NCBI GenBank assembly: GCA_013398955.1
Contig: VWPU01011857.1
Location: 248,001 to 312,000 of the forward strand
Reading direction: 5' to 3'
Length of the DNA stretch: 64,000 nt
From: Callaeas wilsoni
Lineage: Eukaryota; Chordata; Aves; Passeriformes; Callaeidae
Shown here: piece after piece, positions 49,971-62,881 of the stretch
How the letters are laid out: the number at the start of each line of letters is the position of its first letter
Position numbering within the stretch: the stretch's first letter is position 1
Notes under the pieces: model-generated
The model's database searches: none
What the model was told of the DNA's origin: nothing
The model's input: the letters and a program-made list of their open reading frames with translations, nothing else
Made by a program: the position numbers and the translations under genes

Positions 49971-52900
49971 TTTAAAGTGTTCTGGAAGTTATGGCAAGTG
50001 CTTCATGCGGCAGCTGCAGTGTTGTTTTTACTGTAAGGTAGCTAATTTTTTTTGTTCTATATAACACCCCTATTTTATCATTAAATTTGACTCTTCTGTT
50101 GTATTGTATTCACACATAATGCCTTAATCTTTTAACACTTCATCACCTCTTGTGAACGTCCTTCTTGAGAATATCAGATTCCATGCAGGGGAACGGAAAA
50201 GAAATTATCCTCAAAAGAACAATGAGGATAAGCTAGGAAGGGATATCAGCTCACAACTCAACCTAAAATATTCTTTCCTTTTCATATTCTGCAATTTTCC
50301 TCGACTTAAAATTACGGAGTGGATTGTGCTCCAAGGACAATACTGCCTATTGCAAGGATTTTGTCATTCGGGAGGAGTTTTGGTGTTTGGGGGTTTTTTA
50401 ATGTATATTTTAAGACATTTCTGCAATGTTAGCTAATCAGCTAAAATATTGAACACCTATTTTAAAGGATCACATTTTATTTTTCTCCTAATTCTTTTGC
50501 TGCTTCTGTAAGGCAAAACATACCAGGTTTGGTCTGACTTCCAAGGCAGTGAAACCAGCTAGCACAGGGCTGGGTACAGAGGTTCCCAAGGCCGGGCTGA
50601 TATTGTGCCATCTGTCCTGTGCCACCGAAAGGGGAAGCATGTCAAGTGTGAAGTGCAGATGTTGGGCAGGATGGTGATGGCTGGGACAGGCACTGTAAAA
50701 ACATGACCATGGCTCACTAGCTGACCAGTTGCCCATGCAGCTACTGAAGAGATGTTAAGAGAATTCCCTTAACAATCTTGTTAAACACACTTTGATTGTG
50801 AAGGATGACTACTGCGTTTTACCCTCCTGAGGCCTTAATATGCTGAAGCATGCAAGCTGTGCAGTTTTACAGGATGATATAGGTTCATAAAAATAAATTA
50901 ATCATATATGATTTTTCATGCTGATAGATGCTAAGTTCTGATGAACAGTTTTGTGCATGATGTTCTGGATTTTCCAACCTAATTTGGCCATTTTCTTTTT
51001 ACTTCTCATCTCAATATCCAAAACAATGTACAGAAATACAATCTGTTTTCCTTAAAGGCAGAATAGTTTCTGCTAGTCATGCACTCAGGAAGAAGCATTA
51101 TTCAGAATATGATGCTAAGACTGGAGGAAAGTTTAGTTAGTGTTATGTTTTCACTGCATCCTCAGATAGGATCAAGTTTTAAAAGACTTGAAGATATCTT
51201 GACAGACTTTTCAAAATCATCCTCAACTGCTATGGAAAACCTATTTTTATCAATCTGTGTGTTTAGGTTCCTAATTTCATTTGAAAACTTACATTTATCT
51301 TTTCTTTGAGGTATTTCTTCTGCATCTTGCCCCTTTTGGAACTGAAACATTTATGTTGCAAGAAGTGTAGTAATGGATGAGATCAAGGCAGTGTGTGGCT
51401 TGTTGTTGTATTTGGACTGTTGCCCCTAAAGGCTTTTCAGCCATCTGTGTTAGGCACTTACCACGCGCTACGTTTTTTTTGTGTCGTGCCATTATGAACC
51501 AGCACAAGAGCAGCTGTGGGTGGCTGGCACCATAAAAGCCAACAGAAATCTCCCAGTTCTGAGATCATTCAGCTGACATCCACTTTATGCTATGCACATA
51601 GGGAAAAATTAACACTAAATTTGCATATAAAGGATAGGTTCTGAGATGACAATTAAAATTAGACATGGGAGCCGAAGTTTTTCACAGATAGCTCAGGTCT
51701 TAGTAGTGGTGAAGTCTTAGAAATTCCCAATATCTCTTAGATTTCCTAAATGGAATAAAATACATCTCATTATTGTTTTGCTTAGTAAATTCATGGTGTG
51801 ATCATATCTTGTATGCTTTGTAGTTACTGTTCTTAACTCAAAATAAATACATGTAAAAGTTTGTAGAGAGGTGTAAATAAGGGTGACAAGGGCTGTCAAG
51901 TCTATGGAATGTCACCTGTGTGATGGAAAATTAAGTAGAACTTTCCAAACCAAAAAGCCACAGGTTTTAATTGAAACAAATAAATATATCAGTTAGGGAT
52001 ATAGGATGTATTGTTATGATGAGAGTGTTTGGAAGACTGACTAATCAGAATTGCTATCACTCTCTATCAGATTTCAAAAGCATACTGAGAAACATTGAGC
52101 AGAAATCTGACCAGGATCCAAAATTTTCTTTATTCATAGTGCAGGGAAGGACTTTTAACACTACAAATAATTCCCAAGGCTTGATAAAGTAAAGAAATGT
52201 TGATTTGTTGGTTTTATTTATTTTGGTTTTTTTGTTTTTTTTTCATTTAGGCAATATTGTGATTGGTGAATATGACATTACAGACTGCAATAATCAACTA
52301 CACAAATGTAAAATTAGGTATAACTTCCTGGGTAATTTTTTGAAAGACAAAGGTCTGATTGTATGTCAGGCCATGATATCTCACTGAGGAAAAGATGACC
52401 AAATCGTTCTGAGATGCATAAACAAAATTATATTTGGTAAAATTGGTAAAATGTTAAATAATACAGCTGTTTAACCCTTGTAAATTCTAAGCTGGAAAAT
52501 AGTCCTGAGTCTACATTCATCATAAAGTAAAGCAGTTGCAGAAGTAGTGGGCAAATGAATGAAAACAACTGCAGCTAATAGGAAGAGTATTGTAAGGAAA
52601 GGTTGCAGAAATTGCTGTGAAGGTGACTGGGGGAAGGCACAATTTAAAAAAAAAATAGGAGGAAAAAATTTAGGAAATAAACCAGACAGCCTCTTTTGGT
52701 GAGGGGAAAATTGAGTTTGTCCAGTGTCAGCAGTGTTCGGCCCAGCTTTGGGAACGACCTTTCGTTCACAGTCCCATCATTTACCTCAATAGCAGTTACT
52801 GGCTCGTGTTTGCTTGCACAGGATGATGCTGAGAAGCCAGAGGCTCTTTGTTTTCTAGGCTGGCAGTTTTTTGGATCTGCTGTGATCTGGTTTACTGTTA

Positions 52901-53738
52901 GTCCATAGTACAGAGGCTGTCATGCCAAGAGTGATCAATGATCTCCTGTGTGTTATCAATTGTGGTCACTTTTCTATCTTTATCATAGTTGATTTGTCAT
53001 CATTTTGGAATTATACAGCCCACAAGGTCTGCTGTTATAGCAGATTTTCAGTAATTCCACACAGCAGGCACCAGTGCCCTGTTAGACCTATCCCATGTTG
53101 TTAGGATAGGGATGTGTTTGCTGCCATCCTGTAAATCTCTTCATAATTTCTACTTCCGACATCTGTTTATTTTCATATTAGGATTATGCATCCCTTGGAG
53201 AATGCTAAAATAATAAAGAGAAGGTGTAATAATTTTCATTAATTCCAAGTCCAGATTTTCTGCTTCTGCAAGATAACACTAATAATTTGCTATGTCTACT
53301 CTCGTACTGTCCATACTACATGACTATTGTAATATTGGCTTCTTTTACAGACAGTATTTTCTTCGTGACGTGGGTCATTGCTCTGCCGCTTCTTCCCTAC
53401 CAGAATGTTATTTCAGTTTCCTTCAGCAAACCTGACCTTTTTAGAGTTAATCCTATCTGTGAGATCATGCCTACAAAATCTATCAGGTGACAAACACCTT
53501 TGGGTGACTAGGATACTTTAAGTTATGATTGTGATATGGTACCTTTCACCAGGCTGGAGTCTCTCAGAGGCTAGACATAGTTTTCAGGTGACCTGCAGAG
53601 TCATTTCAATAAGGTTTCTATAAGAAAGTGCTTGCACTCTGAATTGTACCAAAAGCAAGAGTGGAACAATGAAACAGTGTGGCCAAGTTATTTCCATTCT
53701 TTACCTCCTTTTTAGTTTTCATGTATTGTAGACAGGAT
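49971..53738. other. AT-rich intergenic DNA with no recognised gene
   Basis: No gene or repeat family is identified. A chance resemblance to a CR1 3' end near 50970-50985 (TTTTCCAACCTAA) lacks the following octamers. Open frames stay under 100 codons. Confidence 0.55.
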
Positions 53739-53757
53739 TGCAGTTACAGTAACTGCA
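53739..53757. repeat. Perfect 19-bp palindrome
   Basis: TGCAGTTAC (53739-53747), central A, GTAACTGCA (53749-53757). With only one unpaired central base it is a symmetric DNA site rather than an RNA hairpin. The core GTTACAGTAAC resembles doubled bZIP/homeodomain-type half sites, but no specific factor can be named with confidence. Confidence 0.85.
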
Positions 53758-54755
53758 GCAGCCTGCTATTGGAAAGCTGAAGAATATTCCTTTTCATGTG
53801 AGGTATAGGGCACTCTGTGAAGCTGATGCTCAATACACTGGAATAGAGACATAATTCCATACCAGGAGTATGGCTGTTATCTTCAAGTAGGTGTTAGATA
53901 GTGTCCTAACTATTTCTGAGCCCATAGACTTAAGTATTTTGGAAGACTGTCCAAGTATTTTTGTCATTTATTTCCCCTTGAAGCTGCTAACGCTCCGTTC
54001 AGAATTCCGCATCCACTGATCCTCAGGAGTGAACTGACCCAGTTGCAGAGTGTTTGTGCACAGGGCTGTTATGTTCAAACAAAGGATCTCTAGCAGGAAA
54101 ATGAGCTGTAGCCCCATCTTACCTGTCAGGAACATTTCAAGTACAATGGGCAGCTTTATTTGAGGCAGCGTGGGGAATTGGATCACTCCTCCTACCGGGT
54201 TGTTTGTGTAGATGGTTAGGACGTGGCTTTGCTAAGAGAACTCGTTTGTGGAAAATAATTTGTTATTGAATAGGGAAGTACCTGTGCCTCATCTACCTTT
54301 GGCAATTTGCAACAAAAACGTTGTTTAGGTGGCTGCTCTCAGGAACTCCTTAATGACCACAGTGTTACTTCTGCTGCCTCTGTTACTGAGTGGGACATTC
54401 ATCTTTATAATATGACTATATTCTTTAAGCTTTTTCAAATGTTTTTGGATTACACTTATGATTTCCTGATAATTTGTGTGTTTATTCCTCAAAACGTAAT
54501 GTTAAAGGATCTATTAAAAAACATATCTTAGGAACTGTGCAAACCCCTCAGCAGGCTGTCTGAGTGGAGCGAGAGAGTCACTTCCTGCACACCCACTCTA
54601 CTGTGATGTGCCCTGTGGTGGGTGTGATGCACAGCACCGCACAAGTGTTTCAGAGAGGGGTTCTGCAACCCACTGTAAATTCACATTGCTTAGAAGACAA
54701 AACAGAGATGGCTGTCTCATTGCACTAAACTTTCTTGGTATATAATGCCAGAAGT

Positions 54756-54832
54756 AAAAAAAAAAAAAAATCCTGGGTCTTGGTTTACTTTTGGATAAAC
54801 CTATTTCCAAAGCACAATTTTTTTTTTTTTTT
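54756..54832. repeat. A15 tract facing a T15 tract
   Basis: A15 at 54756-54770 and T15 at 54818-54832 enclose 47 bp of mixed sequence. They could fold as a perfect 15-bp A:T stem. Each could be the tail of a retro-inserted copy on opposite strands, but I recognise no element beside either tract and see no clear target-site duplication. Independent slippage is the simpler reading. Confidence 0.75.
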
Positions 54833-57800
54833 AAAGTAGTGTATTAATTTGATACTAATTGGAGCAACAGGATTACTGGTTGCTGTGTGTTGTTTTTCCA
54901 GTGAATCAATCCTGGCTGTGGTGAAAATTTAAGTGACCTTAGGATAAGGCCAGGAGGACTGGGACTTGTGGCTGTATAATGATTTAGCCGAATTGCACTG
55001 AACACTCACCACATTTTCTTTGCACTTGCATGTAGTTTGAAAGTTACGTGGGTAGACAGAACTGTAGACACCTCATCTGCAACCGCAGACATCTCAGTTA
55101 TCATGAGAGCTGAGGTTACTAAATAACGAGTTACAATGCTGTTGGAGGAAGCTCTCACACAGTGCTCAGTGAACCAGTTTTGAATATTAATAATCCTGCT
55201 TGCAGCTCTTATGAAAAAAACATGTTGTAAAAGAGGGAGATGAAAGGAGGAAAACATTTTTTTTTCCCCACTATATGTAGTACTGAACACTGTGGAAAGA
55301 CACACTATTAAAAAATGACCAAAGTTGGCCTCTATCTTGGTTTCAGGATGTCAGACTCTTAAATCTATATTTAGGCAGCCTGCAAATTGTTGCTTTCCCT
55401 CCTGTAGTGCTGAACACCCAGCAATTTCCATTAACTTCCCCTAAAGCTGTGCAGAGTCACCAGGGCCCCGTCAGCCCCTCACGTAATGCAAACTCAGGTC
55501 TCTCATCAGCAATGAAATTTTGTGTGGAACTAGAATTTTTCAGTCAAGGCAGAATCAGGTAACACCAATAACCCTCACTGTTTTATTCATCTGTAGTTTC
55601 TTGCATACATTTCATTTCCATTTTCCTCCCTTAACATGCTGGACTGGTGCAACCGAGTCTTACTCAAAAACATGCCAAAACACACCAGAGAAAAAGCAAG
55701 AAAATATGTAGATATGTTAGAAAAAAATGAGTAAGGAAAACTGAGAGGAAAATAAATCTTATTTCAATGAAATCAGAGTATGAAAGGATTTTTCACTGAG
55801 AGTCTAAAGGAGATGAGCTGAGATAGCCGGCCGAGTATGTGGGCAAGATAGTGCTTATTGTGATAAATGTTGTTTATGTGCACTCCAGCAGGAAGTAAAC
55901 TGAGATTGCTTTTTCTTCACTTAAGTCCTAGGAGCGAAGCACTTGAACAATGGCTGATCTTAAAGTATAGAGATTAATAGGGTTAATTTTTCCCTCTAAG
56001 AAAAAGACAAACACCCCTTCACCCCAATATTCATGAAGCCACTAAGGAAGGAATAGAGATCCAGATCCCATTGAAGGATTGAAACAATGAGCTCTTTGGC
56101 AGTAACTTACAGTGAACTATTTTATCCTATATTGCACCAATAGTAGATTTTATACAGTTCTGAAATAATGCATGTATATTATAAATTATGTACACAAGTA
56201 ATCACAAATTTATTAACAATTTAACCAGATAGCTTAAAATTATAATATGTATTTGATTTTTTCTGTATACATAAGAAGACTGAGGAACCTAATTTATGTT
56301 TTCAAAGTTACTTCTTTCAGGCGGTTTTCCAATGAAACATTAAAATTGGCATTGAATTTCAGTTCTTAATAAGAACAACTACATAATTCTTAATCTGGTG
56401 TTAACACAATCTTAACCTAGATCTTCTTACAGACTCTGCCTTGTTCCACTCTTGATTCCTTAATGTTTCTTTCCTGGCTGTCCTGTGGGTTGAGAAAGTC
56501 GTTCTGACTAAATGGCTGTAATATCTCATATTTGCACTTCTGAGGGGCTGTTTGGTCTTAGCTGGATAGCGCAGATGTATCTCCATTTAAAATAAACTGC
56601 AACTGGCTGCATGACTGCTCTACGTAAATCTGAGTGCATTTAGATTTGGGATAAAAGTGTCCAATAAACTTTTGGCTCTATCATAAAAACGAGCTGGGGT
56701 GCCATTCTTAACAACTGTCTTCTTTTGGGGCCAATATTAGAAAAATGAGCATTTCAGGGCTTAATTTAACAACTGAAATTCATTTCTGTATGTCTCTGTA
56801 GCTACCTGGGCCTTTCTGTCCCTGATTTGGTGTAACATTACCATTAGATAATAGCAAGATGTTTTATGTAAAGAACAAGACTGAACTTTATTTCCACTGG
56901 TTATAAAGAATTGTTTAGTACTTGCTGGGGCACAGCATATGCTGTTGTTTCCTCTGCAGTTTTTTTAATAGATGTTTGCCTTTCTATTTGTCACCTGAAG
57001 GCAAAAGGGTAGTTGAGGAAAAAATATAATCAGAAATCAAATCAAACCAAACATATCTTTCAATATTGAAAAGCAAAATATAGAGTCTCTTTGAAAACAA
57101 TGTATTTCAGATGTTTCCTGTGCCAAAATAGAATTTAAACAAATGTGTAGGTCATTGCCACAGAAATGCTGCAATGCTGTTCAGCAGGAGAGTTATGACC
57201 ATCACTTGATTCCTTGGTTTAGTTTCACATTGCTTTTGCTTTAGCCTGAGATGATATTGAGTTTTGAGGCCTTTTTACCTTCTCAGAGTTGCATACACTG
57301 AATTAGCTGTACAAATAATAGTTTTGCTGCCAGTACTGTGCTCCTGGGAACTCAGTTCCTGGTAAAGTGTGCAATAAAGTTGCCTTCCAGTGTGGTCTGG
57401 AAAACTGTCATAGAAGACAAAAAAATAGTCTTCAGTGCCTTGCAAGACCCAAACATTCAGCAATCCAGTCTGTCCTAGAAAATACAGCTAAATGTTTGAA
57501 GTGTTCTATGTATTCTCTAGAATGGCTTTTTATGGGTTGCTAGTAGAAATCAAAGTCTATAACATAAGAGAATTGAAAAAAAAAAAAAACAAAAATAGGC
57601 AAGAATGGACTGGAATTGAATCTGAATTTATAATGTAGGTGAAGGTTTCTCTAACTCGGCTTCCTGTCGTACTGCTGCTTGTCTTCTTTTTTTTTTGTCA
57701 GGCTGGTATTATATTTATTATTATGTTACTCTGAGGTTTCTGTTTGGTTTTTTTTTTCTTCTTTTTTCAAAAACCTTCTACAAGAAACTCCTATATATAT

Positions 57801-60607
57801 TGTTTTATTTACATAGGTTAAGCCTGCTTGGAGTTCCTGAATTTCTTTTTGAAAAGTATAATCTATTTGTAGTCATTTTAGATATTATAACTGTTAAAAT
57901 AGTTTCAAATTCGAATCTCTAAAATGTTTGTGAATGATGCCCATATGGCATTAGGAAGACTAATTAATTAGTTATTCTAATAACCTGGAGATGGCTCAGT
58001 AAATTTCTTGCTAATGCATTTTCTAAAGGCTACCATGTTTATACATTTCACTGAGTTGTTATAAAATGACTTGTTCCCCTGACATACCCTTGTGAGAAGT
58101 GGTAGCTCACTGATCTTATCAAGAGGGAAAGGTTAAATTAATGACTGATTCAGTCAGTCTTTCACCCTTCATTAGCACTGAATTAATTTATTAAAGAAAT
58201 GAAAGATCGTCTTGAGTGGTTTAATGTGTAAATTCCATTTTAAACATGCATAGGGCCTCATCTATTTACAGAATAATGATTAATGGTGAAGTTGAAGAAA
58301 TATGTACCCTTCACAAATGGCTGATCATGCTAAATTGCAAGACCTTCCCTGTAACCCCGCTCTGTGGCAGAAGCTAAAAACATGCACAGGTTGGTAAACT
58401 TGGTTTTAACAAGTAGGAACTCTGTTTAGAGTAAACACTTGCTGTGTTAGTAACGTGTCAATAGGCTTTGGTAATTATAACGAAACCATAGCATTTCAGT
58501 GTTTCAGAAGGTGGCAGTGATAAGCCTAGAAATTATTACTATGGCTTTACTTGCAAAGACTGGAGAAGAGTTCTCAGCTGCTTCCATAATAAATGTGGAA
58601 AGAGTGCTTTCCATACAGAATGTTTTTTTAAAATCTACTCATGTATTTGAATAAATATATGCAATCTTCAACTGTGGTCTTATAAATGGGATAAGATCAA
58701 ACAGTAGGGCAGGAGGTCTTGTAGGTATTTCTTGGGTTTCCTTAAATGATACTGGTGACTCACTAGGTCATCCTTCTTTTGAATCAGTTTCGAACCAATG
58801 TTTCATAAAGTACTAGTGGGAAGTTCGTGTGGGAAGTGCTCTTTCAGATGAGACCATATGTGCCCATGAAAGTTTCCCCCGTTCTCTCTTCAAGAGTAAG
58901 ATTCGGAGGTTTGGATTTTTGTATTGCCTTGGTTCACTTCACTCCGCCTACTGCATCTAAAAATGAATCCCGTAATTTCAATTATGGTAGCCATTCCTTT
59001 TTTTTTGGAAAAATGAACAAACCCAAAGTCTTGATTACTGTTTTTTTTTCATGTGATGTCTATTGTATCCTTAATAGGTTTGCAGTGCTGTGACATGAAA
59101 CTGGAATCCATAATTCAGTCTACAAAATGTTATATTTATTTAGGAACTCCAAATGTTGATGTTTTTTAATATTATTATTCTTAAATGCATGTAGGCATTA
59201 TAATAGCCTTTATTATGTTGGGCTATGTAAAGGTATTTTTGTTAGGGTTTTTTTCAGTAGGGTTTTTTTGCTTTTATTGCATGGGAATTTTTTGATAGAA
59301 AGATGTTTTTATGTGTATAATTTATAATTTAGTGTCTGAAAGACAACACAAAGAACATGCTTATTCACTATTTTCTTTTTTTTTTTTTTTAATGGCTCAA
59401 ACATGCATCTATCATTCCCCTATGCTATCTGAATACACAAAACCACTGTGTGTAATGGGGCACTTACCTGGTAAAAATTCAGCTACTCTGCAAAGCAGTT
59501 TGTTCTGTTCAACACCATCTGGCAGCTGCAAGCTGGTTGTATCTCCAGATAACCTCCCTGTTACTTCACTAACACCATCCAGTGTCTCACGTGGTCAATT
59601 TATTGGCAGCACAAAGAATGCATGCAATTTCATTAAGAATGTTCCTGCTAAAATTATTCTAAGATACTTAATTTAATAGCACAATCATGGAAGGGACTAA
59701 ATATGTCAGCCTTCTTACTGAAATTATTCATATTATTGTTGTGATTAAATAAAAGGTGCTAAAAAGATGAGTCTTTTGGTATGATTTCTACAGTCTAAAT
59801 ATAGACTCTAAAAGCAAGCAGCAAGATTTTGGAAAAAGACTTGGAAGGAGCAATGAAACATTCAGAAAACCTGAAAATTTTAGGTATATTTTAGGATCAG
59901 ATGTTGGTTTTATGCTGCTCCATCTGCTCTCATATTAGAGAAGCTGAAATGAGACAGGGAGGAAAAAAAAAATCTTTAAACGTTTATTGATATTTTCAAT
60001 TAGCGTGTTCAAATATATTTGTATACTAATTTCTATGAACATTTGCGTACAAAAAAAACCCCAACGTAGATCATTTCGTATACAAAGGGGAGGAATCTTA
60101 TCAAGATCTTCTTCACTTCAGGTTCAATGCACAGACCTGCTCACTTAATCCAGCAGGGAAGATGGGACTTGGAGGAAATTGAGAATATTGTGACTCAGAG
60201 CAAAGGGGACACAGGAAAGTATTTGGTGTACAGTGGAAGGAGAAAGGAAACTCTCTCACAGAAAATCAGGTTGCTTGTACACTACCTACAGCAGGCATTG
60301 ACTCACAGCCTTGTGTCTGTGGGTCCCAGTCTGGCTGCAGGCTCAATTCTCCAGCTCTGAGTGCCCACTGGCCCGTTGTCACACCTGGGTGTGGTCGCAC
60401 AAGCACAAAGTTGTATGCAACCAAGAAAGGTGGTCAGGTACTCTTATAAGATGATTATTCGAGACTTTGAAGAAGGTTTTTCCTCTGTTAATGTGCCTGT
60501 GTGTCAGCACGGCAGGTGCCTCTCAGCAGCAGGGAGAGCTAAGCTGACAAACACCCCTGTGAACCAGCTTTGGACCTCCTGCTGGCGCTTGGTACAAAAC
60601 CACAGCC
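54833..60607. other. AT-rich intergenic DNA with homopolymer runs
   Basis: Contains A14 at 57576-57589, T10 at 57687-57696 and T15 at 59376-59390, plus a 15-bp palindrome TGACTGATTCAGTCA at 58142-58156. The 121-codon plus-strand frame at 59311-59676 begins across the T15 run and has no domain. No gene is supported. Confidence 0.55.
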
Positions 60608-60746
60608 TCGGTGGACCGATTTCAGTTCAGTGGAGAAGCCGGAGCTTCGGCGCACGGCGCTGTGAGGCGCAGCGGGCTCTGCGCGCCCGCGGAGGGACCG
60701 AGCCTTACGCGCGTTCGGTCGCGGCACCGCGCGTCTCTGGACGCGT
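60608..60746. promoter_or_regulatory. Very CpG-dense 139-bp patch
   Basis: About 24 CpG dinucleotides occur in about 139 bp by hand count, including ACGCGCG and CCGCGCG. It is far denser than a small island average and bounded on both sides by ordinary AT-rich DNA. It keeps a 169-codon plus-strand frame open (60361-60870), the longest in the window, but the product is Arg-rich across the patch and shows no domain, so I treat the frame as a by-product of GC content. Possible readings are a short CpG-island promoter, an unmethylated regulatory site or part of an unrecognised insertion. It is below the 200-bp length in common CpG-island definitions. Confidence 0.4.
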
Positions 60747-62826
60747 ATGGAATCCTATGGGATCCCACCAGACAACAGAGTCATGGGCAAAAACGGGGGT
60801 TTTGGTGATGACCACAAACTTCTTGAGAGAAATTTGGAGAAGTTGGATCACTGTCCGAAATCTTACCTAGGCATTTTCTTTCCTTCTTTACTCAACCTAT
60901 AAAAAAAGAAAGTAATTATGTGATAATGTGGTTCTTTTCGGAATATCTTCATCATTGTGATTTAAATTGATTTCACTGTCGGATCACTGAAACATTTGTG
61001 TAGTTCCCTAGCTACTGTTATGTATTAATAGTTCTGTGATGCTGAAAATAATCTGTGAAGTTTCTCACAAATGTAGTACATTGTTCAGCAAGGAATAAGG
61101 GAAGTAAACAGAAACAGTGAGTCTGGACATGTTACAACTTTGAATTGTACACCATTCTTTGCCTAATGTGCATTTTTTATGCAACCTTAATTGCAATGAA
61201 ATGTTTATAACAAATATTTAATCAGGATTCAATGATTAAATAGGCAAATTTAATTTTGCTCTCGTTATTTTTTCCTAGGTAATCAATGCAGATGTGATTT
61301 AATGACAAAGTCTAATTGAGTACTTTCATTTTGTGAAAAGAAAATTAAAAGGAGAAAATACACTTTTTAAATTAGAAGTAATGATGGAGTCACAGGACAA
61401 TTCCTGGGGATTAATGACTATCTGAGAAAGCTGAAGGCTCAAGGTTTAGCTGTGGGCTGTTAACCTCAGGTGGCCATTAATTCTTCAAGTAATGCTCCAT
61501 GCCCTGATCATTATTACAACTGAGCAGGGACGGAGTAGCAAGTTTCAGCAATTAAACCATCAGCAATATATTTAAATGCATATTTTTCTCTCCCACTTGG
61601 ACATTCTGACACAAAGCATAGAATGAATCAAACTGTTGATGGTATCCAGTCAAACCCTTGGTGTTTTTCTTAATTTACCTGATCTGTCATTGAGGACATT
61701 GTGTGCCTACATTTGTTGAGCCACACACTGCCTGGTAGCTGTGCTGAACACACATTAAATATACAGCTGGATGTATATGCCCCCAGGGAGCCTCAAAGCT
61801 TACGTGGATTCTTGTTCTCTCTCCCTCTCTTCTCAATAATGATGCAGATGCTACCAGCTTGACTGGCATCAAAATTATAGTGTAGGTAGCACTCTCTTGT
61901 CTTCACCATTCTACATGCTAATTTCCCCATCTTTCTGCAATAAAGTTGTAGCTAAACTTTATTTTCATCGTTTCTTTGAGGCTGTTGTATGGCTCTGCTA
62001 GTCAATGGAGAAGCAAGACAGAATCCCCTAAAAGCCAGAACTTGCTGCTGAAAACAGTGTAAGAGCTTGTACCAACATATCACTGACTTGGTGAGAGGCT
62101 TTTTCATGCAGGGAGTTCTGGTATCTGCAGCCAGAGCTTTACTCAGTTCTGTAAAGAGTCAAAAGATCTCATGCTATTGCTTTCAATTTGAGATCTACAT
62201 AATTACCTGATAACACCACGTTAGGCTGAATTTTCCTGTGTCTAAGCATTGCATTTATACATATTATGTGCTACTTGGTGCACATACAGAGAGCCTACAA
62301 ATAACCCCAGGTCCCAGCAAAGCACGCAGGTTTTTCTAAAGGCACTCACTAAGTGGTTCAGAAACAACTGTTGAAATGCTTCAAAATTCCACTGCTAAAA
62401 CATTTCAGCCTATGAGTCAAGGGCAGATTAACAGACAAAAGCAGCTAATCCAAAAATCAGCATTTATGGCTGAGTGGAGCAAACAGACTAATGAAGCATA
62501 CAGAGCTGGACAGGTCACAAAGGGACATTAATAACACGTCTGCAAAGAGGTGAGTGAGCCAGTCACAGCAAGCCACTTTCTAGAGTGACTTCAGGACTAA
62601 AGATTACTACAATCACTCCCTAATTAGCAAAGTCATTATCACAGAGTCATTGTGAGCATGGATAGCCCATACTGAATACGTAGCAAGCCCAAGCATTTTG
62701 GTGTCATCTGCTGGTTTGACGTGCAGCCTGTATGAGAATGTACGGCCTGCAGAGTAGGCGCGTGAACGTTAAAATGTGTTACGTTTCTTGGTTCACATAA
62801 CTTTGAGAGTTAACTTATTAGTTCCA
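60747..62826. other. AT-rich, CpG-poor DNA; candidate conserved non-coding region
   Basis: The stretch at about 61190-61620 is dense in TAAT/ATTA homeodomain-type cores, poor in CpG and free of low-complexity repeats. This is the texture of many vertebrate developmental enhancers. That is an impression, not evidence of conservation. No gene is seen. Confidence 0.3.
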
Positions 62827-62881
62827 TTTACATTAATGCAAATGTGAGTAAAATTATAAATTATTCTCGAATTAATGTAAA
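62827..62881. repeat. 11-bp inverted repeat in TAAT-rich DNA
   Basis: TTTACATTAAT (62827-62837) and ATTAATGTAAA (62871-62881) are exact reverse complements, 33 bp apart. Each arm contains an ATTAAT homeodomain-type core, so the pair could be two oppositely oriented sites for one factor rather than a hairpin. Confidence 0.8.

Noticed and set aside
50965..50985. TTTTCCAACCTAATTTGG resembling the CR1 3' terminus
   Set aside because: Match is a dozen bases, without upstream block or octamers.
59462..59476. CACTTACCTGGTAA, resembling the U1 snRNA 5' end or a minus-strand splice donor
   Set aside because: Only about 10 bases match U1, the rest of the RNA is absent, and no minus-strand exon is recognisable.
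60361..60870. 169-codon plus-strand open frame, the longest in the window
   Set aside because: Openness is explained by the CpG-dense patch it crosses; Arg-rich composition, no domain, no exon signals.
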